DNA of 64,000 bases from positions 3,038,001 through 3,102,000 of the forward strand of contig NZ_CP067019.1 in assembly GCF_016599715.1 (NCBI RefSeq). Direction: 5' to 3'. The notes beneath the pieces are model-generated. The model saw only the letters and a list, made by a program, of their open reading frames with translations, had not been told where the DNA came from and searched no databases. Positions within the stretch are counted from its first letter, which is position 1; each line of letters starts with the position of its first letter. The stretch is from Acinetobacter sp. CS-2 (GTDB lineage Bacteria; Pseudomonadota; Gammaproteobacteria; Pseudomonadales; Moraxellaceae). This document shows, in pieces, positions 52,191 through 62,987 of the stretch. The position numbers were made by a program, and so were the translations under genes.

Positions 52191-53555
52191 TTAAATGGCT
52201 ACCTCTTTACCCAACAACTGCGTTAAATCTTGTCGCGCAGCTTCATCTATCAGCTGTTTATCAATTTTAACATAAGCAAATTGCTGGTCGGACATCACCA
52301 CAACCTCTTCAATACCACGAATTGCCAAAAGTTGAGAAGTCCACTCATCCGTTTGTTTTGTCTCGGGCAAGGCCAATACCAATGAAGAAAGATAACGCGG
52401 CTGGGCCAAACCAAAGCTGATCAATAACCAGACCACCGCGATCCCCGCCAAAATGCTCCAGCCCAATGAGGTATTATTGAGTAACAAGAGTTGACCGCCA
52501 ATCATGCCACCGAAAAATGCCCCTAAAAACTGGCTACTGGAATTTACACCCATGGCTGTCGCCTTGGACTGGATTGGTGCAGATTTGGATAACCATGAAG
52601 GTAACAATGCTTCCATGACGTTAAAGGCAATAAAGAATAATCCTAAGCCTGCCAATAAAACATATTTGGATTCATAACCAAAAATCAGTACCAGCAAACC
52701 CAATACGATTCCAGCAATGGCCGTCAGGAAAATGCCGCGCATTTTGCGATATTTTTCAGCCAGAATAATGCTCGGAAAAGCAAAAAACAGGCTAATAACG
52801 AGCAGGGGCAGATAAACCAGACCATGACTGGATAAAGGAATACCAGCAAACTGAATCAGTTGCGATGGCATATATACAAACATTGCAGTCAGCAACAGGT
52901 GCAGGGCAAAAATTGAAACATGCAGACGGTTTAAATCGCCCATTTTCAATACCTGTTTCAACTGTGCAGCATAACCTTGCTGGTAATTTTTATGATGACG
53001 AGTCACTTTAGGAACAAATAACAGCATCGATATGGCAGCCACACCCATAATAGTCGTCACCCAGAACAGGCCAGAAATTCCCACCAGGCTGGTCAGCCAA
53101 GGCCCCAAACTGAAGGCCACCATAAAGGATACGCCAATACTCATGCCCATGACTGCCATGGCTTTACTGCGCTGTTCTTCACGGGTCACATCGGCCAAAA
53201 GTGCCATCACCACCGCAGAAACAGCACCACCACCGGCAATGGCACGGCCAATGATTACGCCATAAATGGTCTCGGACATCGCCGCAACCGCACCACCAAG
53301 GGCAAACAGCAACAGACCAATAATGATCAAAGGCTTACGACTAAAGCGGTCGGCCAGCAAACTAAATGGTATTTGTAAAATGGCCTGAGTTAAACCATAG
53401 ACCCCAACAGCTAAACCAATCAGTGCAGGGGTTGCCCCTTGATATGACTGCCCTGCCACCGAAAACACAGGAATAATCATGAACAAGCCCAACATACGCA
53501 GTGCAAAAATACTGCTTAAGGCAAAGGTTGAACGGCGTTCTAAAGCATTCATCAT
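52191..53555 (-). CDS. MFS transporter, YajR-like with C-terminal YAM domain
   Basis: A 454-residue exporter with twelve helices. Motif A is visible in LADRFSRKPLIIIG. The last 65 residues, after the final helix, form a small ferredoxin-like domain (QLLAIRGIEEVVVMSDQQFA, then LTQLLGKEV) matching the YAM domain of E. coli YajR, and total length matches too. The substrate of YajR is unknown. It precedes ssb and is transcribed in the same direction. Confidence 0.85.
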   Translation of the reverse strand: MMNALERRSTFALSSIFALRMLGLFMIIPVFSVAGQSYQGATPALIGLAVGVYGLTQAILQIPFSLLADRFSRKPLIIIGLLLFALGGAVAAMSETIYGVIIGRAIAGGGAVSAVVMALLADVTREEQRSKAMAVMGMSIGVSFMVAFSLGPWLTSLVGISGLFWVTTIMGVAAISMLLFVPKVTRHHKNYQQGYAAQLKQVLKMGDLNRLHVSIFALHLLLTAMFVYMPSQLIQFAGIPLSSHGLVYLPLLVISLFFAFPSIILAEKYRKMRGIFLTAIAGIVLGLLVLIFGYESKYVLLAGLGLFFIAFNVMEALLPSWLSKSAPIQSKATAMGVNSSSQFLGAFFGGMIGGQLLLLNNTSLGWSILAGIAVVWLLISFGLAQPRYLSSLVLALPETKQTDEWTSQLLAIRGIEEVVVMSDQQFAYVKIDKQLIDEAARQDLTQLLGKEVAI

Positions 53556-53646
53556 ATTAATTGGCTTGGGTCTATAAATTTCATTTCGATGGATTATCCT
53601 ACAACATTCATATTATAAATGCTGATTTTTCAGGAATGAACCACCA

Positions 53647-53674
53647 TAAAAAAGGACGCATTTTCATGCATCCC
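53647..53674 (-). terminator. DUF475 gene terminator
   Basis: GGATGCAT-GAAA-ATGCGTCC forms an eight-pair stem with one wobble on the minus strand, followed by T6. Confidence 0.7.
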
Positions 53675-53702
53675 TATTGTACTCGGTTTTCTTAAAAAAC
53701 CA

Positions 53703-54785
53703 TTAATGGATTCGTTCTTGACGTTTGCTATATTGAATGGAAGCAATGACTGCCCACACAATAAACGCTACACCAATTAAACCGGTGACTACTTCCGGCA
53801 CATGCACACCGGTACCACTGGCCAGCATAATGAAGGCTAAAGCCCCAATAGCATAATGCGCGCCGTGTTCAAGATAGATATAAGCATCCAAGGTGCCTTT
53901 TTCTACCAGATAAATGGTCATTGAACGCACAAACATGGCACCAATCGCCAGACCGAGCATAATGATCACTACATCTGAAGTAATGGCAAAAGCACCGATT
54001 ACACCATCAAAACTGAACGATGCATCCAGCACTTCCAGGTAAATAAAACCACCTAAACCGGCTTTAATAACACCTGTAGATGCACCACTGGCATCATGTG
54101 CCACTGCATTGCCATCTTCATCAATTTCAGGTTCACCGCCTAACAAGTGGCTCAATACTTGAACCCCAATGTAAATCACAATTCCCCAAATCCCGGCCAT
54201 GGTCACCACTAAACGTGTGGCTTCTTCTACATTGGCTGCCATAATCAGCAAGCCAATTAAAGCCAGAAAAACTGACATTGCCGGTACATTCGCCAGATTG
54301 GATAAACGTGCTTCCAGCCATTTGAACCAGTGGGTATCTTTTTCGCTGTCCAGAAAGAAATTCAGGAATACCAGCAATAGGAATGAGCCACCAAAGGCTG
54401 CAATTTCGGCATGATGGGCCATCAGCTTTTCGGAATAACTGATCGGATCATTCAGGGCCATTTTCACAACTTCGAACATACCCATGTCAGCAGTCACGGC
54501 CACAATGACAATCGGGAACACCAAACGCATACCAAATACGGCAATGATGATACCAACCGTCAAGAAGATCATTTTCCAGAAATGATCCCAGCCACGCAGT
54601 ACCGAGGCATTCACCACCGCATTATCGAAAGAAAGTGACACTTCCATGACTGCGAGAATGGCAGTAATGGTCAATGCCGTGAACATGGTCTTTAAACCTG
54701 CTTCCGGGCCATGGGTAAAACCCCAGTATGCAGATATAGCCAGACACACGATGGTAAAAATAATGGAGAAACCAAAATGTTTCAT
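53703..54785 (-). CDS. DUF475 TerC-like membrane protein
   Basis: A 360-residue integral membrane protein with about nine helices. The paired acidic motifs SLSFDNAVVNA and SFSFDGVIGAF, characteristic of the TerC/DUF475 group, likely bind a metal ion. The family is linked to manganese export and tellurite resistance. I chose ATG 54785; a TTG at 54809 would add eight residues. It has its own terminator. Confidence 0.88.
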   Translation of the reverse strand: MKHFGFSIIFTIVCLAISAYWGFTHGPEAGLKTMFTALTITAILAVMEVSLSFDNAVVNASVLRGWDHFWKMIFLTVGIIIAVFGMRLVFPIVIVAVTADMGMFEVVKMALNDPISYSEKLMAHHAEIAAFGGSFLLLVFLNFFLDSEKDTHWFKWLEARLSNLANVPAMSVFLALIGLLIMAANVEEATRLVVTMAGIWGIVIYIGVQVLSHLLGGEPEIDEDGNAVAHDASGASTGVIKAGLGGFIYLEVLDASFSFDGVIGAFAITSDVVIIMLGLAIGAMFVRSMTIYLVEKGTLDAYIYLEHGAHYAIGALAFIMLASGTGVHVPEVVTGLIGVAFIVWAVIASIQYSKRQERIH

Positions 54786-55028
54786 TATGATAAATCGACC
54801 TATAGACAAATAATTTATATCAAGTGCATTGGACAGAACCTAAAAGAGAGCACTTGAAATTTGATCGCTTCAATTATGACGGCTTTTTTTACTTTAATCC
54901 AAAGTTCTTGGTATGATTTTTTTTGAGTACAAATACACTATTTTTTCTACTGCATATCTTGAGCTGAAAACTCTTGTTATAGTCCCGCCTTCTGTAAATT
55001 CTTCTTTTAACATCGACAGGATGATGAC

Positions 55029-55700
55029 ATGAGCTTTTCTCAAGATGTATGGCAACGCAACTTGGCTTTATACGAAAAAACTTTAGCCCTGCCATTTAAC
55101 CAAGAACTTGCACAAGGGACTTTGAGCAAAGATATTTTTAGTCATTATGTCATTCAGGATGCGCATTATTTACTGGCTTATGGCCGTGCATTGGCGGTCT
55201 GTGCTGCCAAAGCATTTACAGCAGAGGATGTCATGCAGTTTTCAGATGCTGCCAGGATTGCCATTGTGGTAGAACGCAGCCTGCATGCTGACTTTATGCA
55301 GGAATTTGACATTAGCCAAGAAGAATTTAGAACCACGCCACTGACTCTGGCTTGTCATCATTACACTTCATTTTTAACCGCCACAGCCTGGTCAGAAAGC
55401 TATCCGGTGGTTCTGGCTTCTTTACTGCCCTGTTTTTGGATTTATGCTGAAGTCGGTAAAGCGATTGTTCAACATTCCATTCCGAATAATCCTTATCAGG
55501 CCTGGATTGATACCTATGCCGGTGAAGAGTTTAATCAGGCAGTTCGTAACGTAATTGCGACGGTTGATAGCGTAGCTGCTCGTTGTGATGCAGATACTTT
55601 AGAGAAAATGCATCATGCCTATACCACGGCTGCCAAACTGGAATGGCTGTTCTGGGATAGTGCTTATGATCAACGTCAGTGGTTAGGTGTGGATGATTAA
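55029..55700 (+). CDS. tenA: TenA-family thiaminase II
   Basis: A 223-residue helical enzyme that hydrolyses thiamin or aminopyrimidine degradation products for salvage of thiamin parts. The catalytic Cys135 lies in LLPCFWIY, the substrate-binding Asp in VIQDAHYL, and the C-terminal Glu in EWLFWDSAY. All are present. No thiamin genes are next to it, and I find no TPP riboswitch pattern upstream, so it is probably not under classical thiamin control. Confidence 0.9.
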   Translation: MSFSQDVWQRNLALYEKTLALPFNQELAQGTLSKDIFSHYVIQDAHYLLAYGRALAVCAAKAFTAEDVMQFSDAARIAIVVERSLHADFMQEFDISQEEFRTTPLTLACHHYTSFLTATAWSESYPVVLASLLPCFWIYAEVGKAIVQHSIPNNPYQAWIDTYAGEEFNQAVRNVIATVDSVAARCDADTLEKMHHAYTTAAKLEWLFWDSAYDQRQWLGVDD

Positions 55701-55765
55701 TCCAAAATACCTATTTCTTTTCGGCGGAGTCTTACAGCTATAACATAAATTGAAACAGCTCATTC

Positions 55766-55899
55766 GTTACTTTGGTTTCGCCCAAAGTAACCAAAGGCAT
55801 TTGCCATTCGCAAAACTCGCCGATTACCGAAAAATATAAAATTTTTCGCAGAAACATTACTTTAAAAAAGTAGTTCTGCCTCGAACAGTTGCGAATGGC
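55766..55899. repeat. Composite palindromic intergenic element
   Basis: GTTACTTTGG and CCAAAGTAAC form a ten-base hairpin (55766-55791). GCCATTCGCAA (55803-55813) and TTGCGAATGGC (55889-55899) form an outer eleven-base pair around a smaller structure. From memory such units occur in many copies in Acinetobacter genomes. Confidence 0.55.
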
Positions 55900-55951
55900 T
55901 CTTCCGCGATAGCAAATATTTTTGATGCTTTAATTTTTGTTTATTAAATCA

Positions 55952-56291
55952 TTACTGCTGAAACATCTGCCAGCCATAAATCAGCCCTGCCGCAGCCACA
56001 ATCCAGCAAAGGGTTGCTATGCTTAAACAGGACCACATCAACATTTTGCTTGCCAGCATATAAATCATCAGCAAATAAATGGCATAGGGAATTAAAGACC
56101 ATAAACCCAATATGCCATTTTACGCAAAGCTTCTGCACCCTACTGTTGCGACACAATCACATGGGCAATCAGGGCAAAAGTCGGAAAGAGTGACACCAGA
56201 CCGGCGATATAAAACGCTTTACTCTTGGACAGAAGGAAAATAATAAGTACAACCGCTACCCTAAAATACATTTCAAAAATAAAGCCAGCAT
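55952..56291 (-). pseudogene. glpM: Decayed glpM gene
   Basis: Read leftward from ATG 56291 the frame begins MLALFLKCILG, then shifts. The next frame gives VAVVLIIFLLSKSKAFYIAG and LFPTFALIAHVIVSQQ, then a TAG stop, then GAEALRK. After a second shift the end reads SLIPYAIYLLMIYML to the stop at 55952. This is the GlpM membrane protein family over its full length (about 113 codons), with two frameshifts and one nonsense codon. Confidence 0.75.
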
Positions 56292-56355
56292 CCCGACCCA
56301 TCCGAACTGATCAATTTATTAAACCGCATAGTCTAAGCTGAAAAATATCGTTTAC

Positions 56356-56712
56356 TTAAACTAAGTTCAGCACAATCAAAGCCAGCAGTGCAGGCAATGC
56401 CTGAATATAAATAATTTTTTTACTTGCGGTAATACCGCCATAAATCCCAGCAACCAGCACACAAGCCAAAAAGAAATTTGCCAGTGCAAGTGCATAGCTT
56501 GCAGGCGCAAGTAGCGACCAGATCAGGCCTGCGGCTAAAAAACCATTATACAGACCCTGATTTTGTGCCAGCACCTTGGTGAGTTTTGCCTTTTCTGCAG
56601 TATTGCCAAAGGCTTTCATACCCAGAGGTTTATCCCACAAAAACATTTCCAAAATTAAAATATAAAGATGCAACACCGCAATCAGGGCGATCAGAACTTT
56701 TGTAATAATCAT
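56356..56712 (-). CDS. DUF1304 membrane protein
   Basis: A 118-residue protein with four hydrophobic helices. The conserved blocks LHLYILILEMFLW and NQGLYNGFLAAGLIW are the DUF1304 signature. The family function is unknown. The start at 56712 is the only ATG matching the family. It lies downstream (leftward) of the uvrA start region and is divergent from uvrA. Confidence 0.85.
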   Translation of the reverse strand: MIITKVLIALIAVLHLYILILEMFLWDKPLGMKAFGNTAEKAKLTKVLAQNQGLYNGFLAAGLIWSLLAPASYALALANFFLACVLVAGIYGGITASKKIIYIQALPALLALIVLNLV

Positions 56713-56955
56713 GAGATTTCCGTTTTTTATTTTTCAGACGATATTTTGCATTTTAACGGTGAATCGGTCGAAATACTGAATTTCAATATCTAAATCTATG
56801 ACTTGCAGGTACAGAGAAAGACCATTTCCATGCATTGAGTTTCAATCCTTGACCAGTCCGACACAAAATGTCGTTTAAATTCTTTTTAATACAGCTTGAA
56901 CATTTTTCATGCGCTATCATATATAGGTTTTTGATGAATTTTCTAGGATCATTGC

Positions 56956-59787
56956 ATGAGCCAAAGTCACATCCGTATTCGAGGTGCACGTACCCATAAC
57001 CTGAAAAATGTGTCTCTCGATATTCCACGCGACAAGTTTGTGGTGATTACGGGACTTTCGGGTTCAGGTAAATCATCCCTCGCCTTCGATACCTTATATG
57101 CCGAAGGTCAGCGCCGTTATGTGGAATCACTGTCTGCTTATGCACGCCAGTTCCTTTCGCAAATGGAAAAACCGGAAGTCGACTCGATTGAAGGTTTAAG
57201 TCCGGCCATTGCTATCGAGCAGAAATCGACCAGCCATAACCCGCGTTCAACTGTGGGAACAATCACGGAAATTTACGACTATTTACGTCTGCTATATGCT
57301 CGTGTCGGCACACCCTATTGCCCTGAACATGACTTGCCGATGGTGGCACAAACCGTATCAGAAATGGTCGATGCGGTAAAAAGTCTGGAAGAAGGTACAG
57401 CCTTGATGCTGCTGGCCCCTGTGGTGCGTGAGCGTAAAGGTGAATACAGCAACCTGTTTGAACAGCTGCAAAGTCAGGGCTTTGTCCGTGCGCGTGTGGA
57501 TGGTGAAATTGTTGAAATTGATACTCCACCGGAATTGGACAAAAAGAAAAAGCATACCATTGAAGTGGTGGTTGACCGTTTTAAAGTACGTGATGACTTG
57601 GGTAACCGGATTGCCGAATCCTTTGAAACTGCGCTGCGCCTGGGCGGTGATATTGCCATTTTGGCCTGGATGAAAGGCGAGCAACCTGAGCGCGTATTCT
57701 CTGCCAAACACTCCTGTCCGGAATGTGACCGTGCGGTTGCCGAACTGGAACCACGCCTGTTCTCGTTCAACAATCCCTTTGGGGCCTGCCCGGTCTGTGA
57801 TGGTTTAGGTACGCGTAGCCATTTCAGTGCAGAAAAGCTGATTCCCAATACTGAAATTTCGATTAGCCAAGGCGCGATTCGTGGCTGGGACAGACAGCGT
57901 CCTTATTACTACAGCATGATTGAAAAAGTCGCCGCCCATTTTGGCTTTTCGCTGGATACGCCGTGGAATGAGCTGGATGCTGAGACCAAAAAGAAATTCC
58001 TGTATGGGACCGGCAAAGAAAAAGTCGATTTAAGTTATGTTGATGAACGCGGTCGTAAACATAACCGGGTGCAACCTTTTGAAGGTATTTTGCCGCATCT
58101 GGAACGCCGTTACCGTGAAACAGAATCGAACTATGTCCGTGATGATTTAGCACAATATTTGTCTAATGCAGCCTGTGATGCCTGTGGCGGTTCACGTCTG
58201 AATGAAATTTCCCGCAATGTCCGGGTCAAAGACAAGACCATTGCCCAGATCACCAAAATGTCGATTGGTGATGCCGAAAGCTATTATCAGGATTTAAATC
58301 TTGAAGGGGCTAAAGGCGAAATTGCCGACAAGATTTTCAAGGAAATCCGTGAACGTCTGCACTTCCTGGTCTCTGTCGGTTTGAATTACCTAAGTTTGTC
58401 CCGTTCTGCCGAAACCTTGTCTGGCGGTGAAGCACAGCGTATCCGTCTGGCTTCTCAAATTGGTGCCGGCCTGATGGGCGTGATGTATGTGCTGGATGAA
58501 CCATCCATCGGCTTGCATCAACGCGATAATGACCGTCTGCTGGAAACCCTGGTGCGCTTACGCGACTTAGGCAATACTGTCCTGGTGGTTGAACATGATG
58601 AAGATGCGATTCGTGCCGCCGACCATATTATTGATATTGGTCCGGGTGCGGGTGTGCATGGCGGCCATATCATTGCCGAAGGCACCTATGAAGAATTGGC
58701 AGCCAATGAAAATTCGCTAACGGGTCAGTACCTGTCCGGCAAGTTAAAAATTGAAGTACCGAAAGTCAGAACTCAGCCGCCAAAACCGGAACAGCAAATC
58801 AAGCTGATGGGCGCGGCCGGTCATAACTTGCAAAATGTCGATTTAACCATTCCTTTAGGCGTGATGACTTGTGTCACCGGTGTATCGGGTTCGGGTAAAT
58901 CAACCTTGATTAACCGTACCCTGTTACCACTGGCCGCAACACAATTGAACGGTGCAACCACGTTAACCGCAGAAAAATTTGACTCGATTGATGGTCTGCA
59001 ATTCCTTGATAAAGTCGTGGACATTGACCAAAGCCCGATTGGACGTACCCCACGTTCTAACCCGGCAACCTATACGGGTCTGTTCACCCCGATTCGTGAA
59101 CTGTTTGCCCAAACCCCTGAAGCCAAAGCTCGCGGTTATGCCGCAGGACGTTTCTCGTTTAACGTGAAAGGCGGCCGCTGTGAAGCCTGTGAAGGTGATG
59201 GCATGATTAAAGTAGCTATGCATTTCTTACCGGATATGTATGTGCCTTGCGATGCCTGTCATGGCAAGCGTTATAACCGTGAAACGTTAGAAGTCGGCTA
59301 TAAAGGCAAAAACATTTCCGACGTACTGGAAATGACCGTTGAAGATGCCATGCATTTCTTTGAGGCCATCCCGGTGATTCACCGCCGTCTGGAAACCTTG
59401 AATCAGGTGGGTTTAGGTTATATTCGCTTAGGTCAGTCTGCAACCACCCTTTCCGGTGGTGAAGCACAGCGGGTCAAACTCGCGCGTGAACTGGCAAAAC
59501 GTGATACCGGTAAAACCTTGTATGTACTGGATGAGCCGACTACGGGTCTGCATTTCCACGATATTGCCAAGCTGCTCGACATTCTGCATGAGCTACGCAA
59601 CAAGGGGAATACCATTGTGGTGATTGAGCATAATCTGGATGTAATTAAAACTGCGGATTGGGTGATTGACCTGGGTCCTGAAGGTGGTGCTGGTGGCGGG
59701 ATGATTATTGCTGAAGGTACACCTGAAGAAGTGGTGAAATCTAAAGTTTCACATACAGCTAAGTTCTTGAAGCCGTTGTTGAAATAA
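56956..59787 (+). CDS. uvrA: Excinuclease ABC subunit A
   Basis: A 943-residue ATPase that finds bulky DNA damage and loads UvrB. Two ABC modules are complete: Walker [11 protein letters not shown] near residue 31 and [10 protein letters not shown] near 642, signatures [12 protein letters not shown] and [12 protein letters not shown], and the Zn-binding CPEC...CPVC and CEAC...CDAC sets. Length is standard. No gene for UvrB or SSB is directly next to it. Confidence 0.96.
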   Translation: MSQSHIRIRGARTHNLKNVSLDIPRDKFVVITGLSGSGKSSLAFDTLYAEGQRRYVESLSAYARQFLSQMEKPEVDSIEGLSPAIAIEQKSTSHNPRSTVGTITEIYDYLRLLYARVGTPYCPEHDLPMVAQTVSEMVDAVKSLEEGTALMLLAPVVRERKGEYSNLFEQLQSQGFVRARVDGEIVEIDTPPELDKKKKHTIEVVVDRFKVRDDLGNRIAESFETALRLGGDIAILAWMKGEQPERVFSAKHSCPECDRAVAELEPRLFSFNNPFGACPVCDGLGTRSHFSAEKLIPNTEISISQGAIRGWDRQRPYYYSMIEKVAAHFGFSLDTPWNELDAETKKKFLYGTGKEKVDLSYVDERGRKHNRVQPFEGILPHLERRYRETESNYVRDDLAQYLSNAACDACGGSRLNEISRNVRVKDKTIAQITKMSIGDAESYYQDLNLEGAKGEIADKIFKEIRERLHFLVSVGLNYLSLSRSAETLSGGEAQRIRLASQIGAGLMGVMYVLDEPSIGLHQRDNDRLLETLVRLRDLGNTVLVVEHDEDAIRAADHIIDIGPGAGVHGGHIIAEGTYEELAANENSLTGQYLSGKLKIEVPKVRTQPPKPEQQIKLMGAAGHNLQNVDLTIPLGVMTCVTGVSGSGKSTLINRTLLPLAATQLNGATTLTAEKFDSIDGLQFLDKVVDIDQSPIGRTPRSNPATYTGLFTPIRELFAQTPEAKARGYAAGRFSFNVKGGRCEACEGDGMIKVAMHFLPDMYVPCDACHGKRYNRETLEVGYKGKNISDVLEMTVEDAMHFFEAIPVIHRRLETLNQVGLGYIRLGQSATTLSGGEAQRVKLARELAKRDTGKTLYVLDEPTTGLHFHDIAKLLDILHELRNKGNTIVVIEHNLDVIKTADWVIDLGPEGGAGGGMIIAEGTPEEVVKSKVSHTAKFLKPLLK

Positions 59788-59795
59788 CAATAAAA

Positions 59796-59841
59796 ATCGA
59801 GTACAAAGAATTAACCAATATAACTATTCTTTGTACTCGAT
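59796..59841. promoter_or_regulatory. 15-bp inverted repeat abutting a start codon
   Basis: ATCGAGTACAAAGAA (59796-59810) and TTCTTTGTACTCGAT (59827-59841) are perfect complements with a 16-base loop. The right arm ends at the base before ATG 59842, leaving no ribosome site. It may end uvrA transcription or control the next gene. Confidence 0.65.
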
Positions 59842-60342
59842 ATGCCTGAAAATTTTTTTAATTGGATAGCCTTTATTGGGGTTGTTGCTACTTGTATTGC
59901 AACTGGAATTAGCATATATCAAGCTCACAAATCATATAAAGCTTCACAAAACTCTAAGAATTCAGCTTTGGATGCAGAAAAACATGCGAAAAATATAAAA
60001 CAAGAACTTAAGAATGTTATTAATCGTAGAGAATTAGATAGAGATGCTCAGAGACTAAAAGAAATTAGAAGTATACTTTCAGAAAAATATACCCGAAATT
60101 ACAACAATAGAGGCTCAAAATTAAATACACATCTAAGTCAGCTTAACCACCTTCTAAATGAAATTTCTAGTCAAGTGATTTTCCACCCTTACGAACATAA
60201 AATCAAAAAAATTCAATCGGATATTCAGACTATCGATATTAATGCTGATGTCCAAACTATCCAATTAGCTATTCAAAGCATAGTTAGTCAAATCAATGAA
60301 ATTTTAAGAAATATAGATGGAGTCGTAAAAGATGGTGACTAA
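59842..60342 (+). CDS. Membrane-anchored coiled-coil protein
   Basis: A 166-residue protein with one N-terminal helix (residues about 7-26, IAFIGVVATCIATGISIYQA) and a long charged helical part (KNIKQELKNVINRRELDRDA). The gene is clearly more AT-rich than uvrA. It overlaps the next gene by eleven bases. The pair looks like an inserted cassette between uvrA and the diguanylate cyclase. No family is recognised. No ribosome site precedes the ATG. Confidence 0.6.
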   Translation: MPENFFNWIAFIGVVATCIATGISIYQAHKSYKASQNSKNSALDAEKHAKNIKQELKNVINRRELDRDAQRLKEIRSILSEKYTRNYNNRGSKLNTHLSQLNHLLNEISSQVIFHPYEHKIKKIQSDIQTIDINADVQTIQLAIQSIVSQINEILRNIDGVVKDGD

Positions 60343-60766
60343 TGAGCAACTAATCCAAGCTTTGTACGAAAATAGAAAACTAAGTATTACTATGAATTAT
60401 AGAATTTATGGAGAAAAAATTGGCTTTTCACAATCCTATATTTATGCGATAGCAAATGATTTATTCCCTTTTTTTCAACATGAAGGAGACAAAGATCCTT
60501 TTATATCTTGTTATAAAATTACATCAGAGCAAATAAATAAAATTGTTAACTATATTGATGAAGAATGGCTCAAGGGAAACCTATACTCGTTTTATGATCT
60601 AGAAAATAAGTTTGGAGGTAAAGGATATCGTTCAGAGCTGATCAGAATATTAAGATATACATATTTGGATGATAGATTCGATACTAAACTATGGGAAAAG
60701 TTAGTTTCTTGGGCACCTGTAGAAGCTAATAACTTAAATCGACCATTAGATGATTGGGAGATTTAA
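60332..60766 (+). CDS. Hypothetical protein of the uvrA-adjacent cassette
   Basis: A 144-residue soluble protein. The N-terminal part contains a possible helix-turn-helix (SITMNYRIYGEKIGFSQSYI). The rest is Asp/Tyr-rich with no known motif. It starts inside the end of the membrane-anchored partner and is AT-rich like it. The coupling suggests the two proteins work together; a toxin or defence role is only a guess from the layout. Confidence 0.55.
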   Translation: MVTNEQLIQALYENRKLSITMNYRIYGEKIGFSQSYIYAIANDLFPFFQHEGDKDPFISCYKITSEQINKIVNYIDEEWLKGNLYSFYDLENKFGGKGYRSELIRILRYTYLDDRFDTKLWEKLVSWAPVEANNLNRPLDDWEI

Positions 60767-60797
60767 AATAGTGAGGGTGGTTTTTATTTGTACTAGA

Positions 60798-62501
60798 TCA
60801 CCCCGCCACTTTATTTTTACCATTTGCCTTAGCCTGAAATAATGATTTGTCGGCTTTTTCCAGTAGTGACATCCACGATGCTCCCCCTACCACTACTCCA
60901 GCACTAACAGAAATACGAATATTCTGGTTTAATTCAGCAATATACAGTTCAGATCTGCCAATCTCCTGAAGAATTTTATTGGCAATAGCCCAAGCCTCCG
61001 GAAAATTAATGTGCTCGATTAAAACCAAAAATTCATCACCACCATAACGAACAATTAAATCCGAAGCTCTTACATTCAATTGCAATTTTTCTGCAATCAG
61101 TTTAATGACTTCATCACCGACAATATGCCCAAAAGTATCATTCACATGCTTAAAGTCATCGATATCAATAATGATTAAGCCAGTGTGCTTGAACTGATTC
61201 GGCTTATTCTCCAGATAACGGATATATTCCTCTAAAGCCAAACGGTTAGATACACCCGTCAAATTATCCGTATTGGCAATATTTCTGAGCTGAAATTCCA
61301 GTGCGTCACGCTGCTGTAGTACCCGCTTTAATTCTTTAAGGGCGTCTAATAAGGTGATTGGCTTAGCAGATAATGGTGTCTGTTTACTCTCTATAACCTG
61401 ATGCTGTGCCAGTCGAAGAATGGTATTTCTGGCTTTAAGTAACGGTATAAAAACATGATTGCGCGCATAGATCATGGTAAAAGAAACCGCAACCAAACAG
61501 ATCAGTGCCACCAGTAAAGTTAAAATCAGTTTTTGCTGGGCTTGTTTCTTCTGGGTTTGAGCGACCGTAACACTGTAATCCAGAATATAGCTTTGCAAAT
61601 TGACTACTGTCAGGAATTTATCAACCATTGCTTCTGTGAGTTGCGTACCGGTCAATGAATAGGCCTGATTACGGATACTTTCATTCATCAGGCGAGTAAC
61701 TATTGGAATACCTTGATCTAAAAACTGTGCTTTTACCTGCTGATGTAAAGCTAGATATTCTGGGGTTTTATCCTGCGCAGGCTGTATGGTATTCACTAAA
61801 GCCCATAAATAATGGGCCTGATGTTGCGTCTGCAATGACCGCGCCAAGTTATCTTCGGGGATTTTTTCATTAAAAGTCACCGCTGCCATAATATTAGAGG
61901 CAGTTCGACCAGCCTGATCACGTAAATCAGCCAAAATTAAAATCAGCGTATAGTAGTCTGAGACTGAAGTTCCTTCAGCTTCAGAATGTACCAATACATT
62001 TTCTATAATTGCTTTACAACTATCCCATGCCTTAAACATTTGCTGAATCGCCTGATCCAGCTGTCTTGCACTCCGTTCAGATCGCGGCAAGGCACTATAA
62101 ACATCGACCGCATGACGACCTTGAGCCAAAGCCCCTTTTACATGAGAAGATAAGGCTTGAGCCTGAACAGAAAAACCTGCCGTAGCTAAAATTACACTTG
62201 TCTGCTCAATCTGCAGATCTACTTCTTTCCGGTAAGCTTCTAATTCTTTTATATTTTCTTCGAGTTCATCGGCACTACTCGACATCACCTTATTAGCAGG
62301 TGCCCGTTCACGGGAAATTTTATTGGCTAAATCAGCTACAGCACGAAGCGCAGAAATTTCAGTTAAGGCACGATCTGCTTTCTGATAGCTCTGATAACTA
62401 CTGACAATTAAGGGAACAGATAAAAACAAAAGAGACAGTGCGATAATGATCATCGACCAAAACAGTCGCCGGCTGATATGTTCCGAGCGTAATTTATACA
62501 T
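60798..62501 (-). CDS. Diguanylate cyclase with membrane sensor domain
   Basis: A 567-residue inner-membrane enzyme that makes c-di-GMP from two GTP. Helix 1 (about residues 14-33) and helix 2 (about 330-352) flank a periplasmic helical sensor region. The GGDEF domain starts near residue 410, with DNLTGVSNRLALEEY at its start and the active site GGDEF at 487-491. The RxxD inhibitory site is not evident before it. The signal sensed is unknown. Confidence 0.9.
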   Translation of the reverse strand: MYKLRSEHISRRLFWSMIIIALSLLFLSVPLIVSSYQSYQKADRALTEISALRAVADLANKISRERAPANKVMSSSADELEENIKELEAYRKEVDLQIEQTSVILATAGFSVQAQALSSHVKGALAQGRHAVDVYSALPRSERSARQLDQAIQQMFKAWDSCKAIIENVLVHSEAEGTSVSDYYTLILILADLRDQAGRTASNIMAAVTFNEKIPEDNLARSLQTQHQAHYLWALVNTIQPAQDKTPEYLALHQQVKAQFLDQGIPIVTRLMNESIRNQAYSLTGTQLTEAMVDKFLTVVNLQSYILDYSVTVAQTQKKQAQQKLILTLLVALICLVAVSFTMIYARNHVFIPLLKARNTILRLAQHQVIESKQTPLSAKPITLLDALKELKRVLQQRDALEFQLRNIANTDNLTGVSNRLALEEYIRYLENKPNQFKHTGLIIIDIDDFKHVNDTFGHIVGDEVIKLIAEKLQLNVRASDLIVRYGGDEFLVLIEHINFPEAWAIANKILQEIGRSELYIAELNQNIRISVSAGVVVGGASWMSLLEKADKSLFQAKANGKNKVAG

Positions 62502-62987
62502 AAATTAATTACTCACCATACACACCAAATGACCTGTGATCATACTCAAATTATATATAAATATATTACACGATTTTGATCTAAAAAGAGTTAAAAATTA
62601 ATCAATATTTTTAAATATCTGCATTCTATCAATCACTTATAATATTTTTTAAAATAAAAGTTAAAAAAAATCTAAATTCTTTAATAAAGCTTTAAGATCC
62701 AGTGCATATCTGTAGGGTTTCAACTCAATTTTTATTCTTTCCTTCAGATAGTAGCAACCTGCTTTTCATTGAGTGCAATTAAAAATTTTGCATATCTATA
62801 AATTACAGTTAAGCAAGCCGCTTAAATAGAAAATCCTGTTTCCCTTAAAGATCTCGACAAAATAATGCAGGACTATTTCTAGGAAGCCCCCAATTTATAT
62901 TGTTTAAATTACCTGCTTATCTAAATATTGCTACTTGCATGATAAGAAAATATTTACACATGCCACAAATAAGTGCATAATGCACTG

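Noticed and set aside
54889..55028. TPP riboswitch before tenA
   Set aside because: No CTGAGA-type THI box or matching second half was found in the leader.
55944..56156. 70-codon leftward frame
   Set aside because: It is a mixed-phase reading of the decayed glpM gene, not a separate protein.
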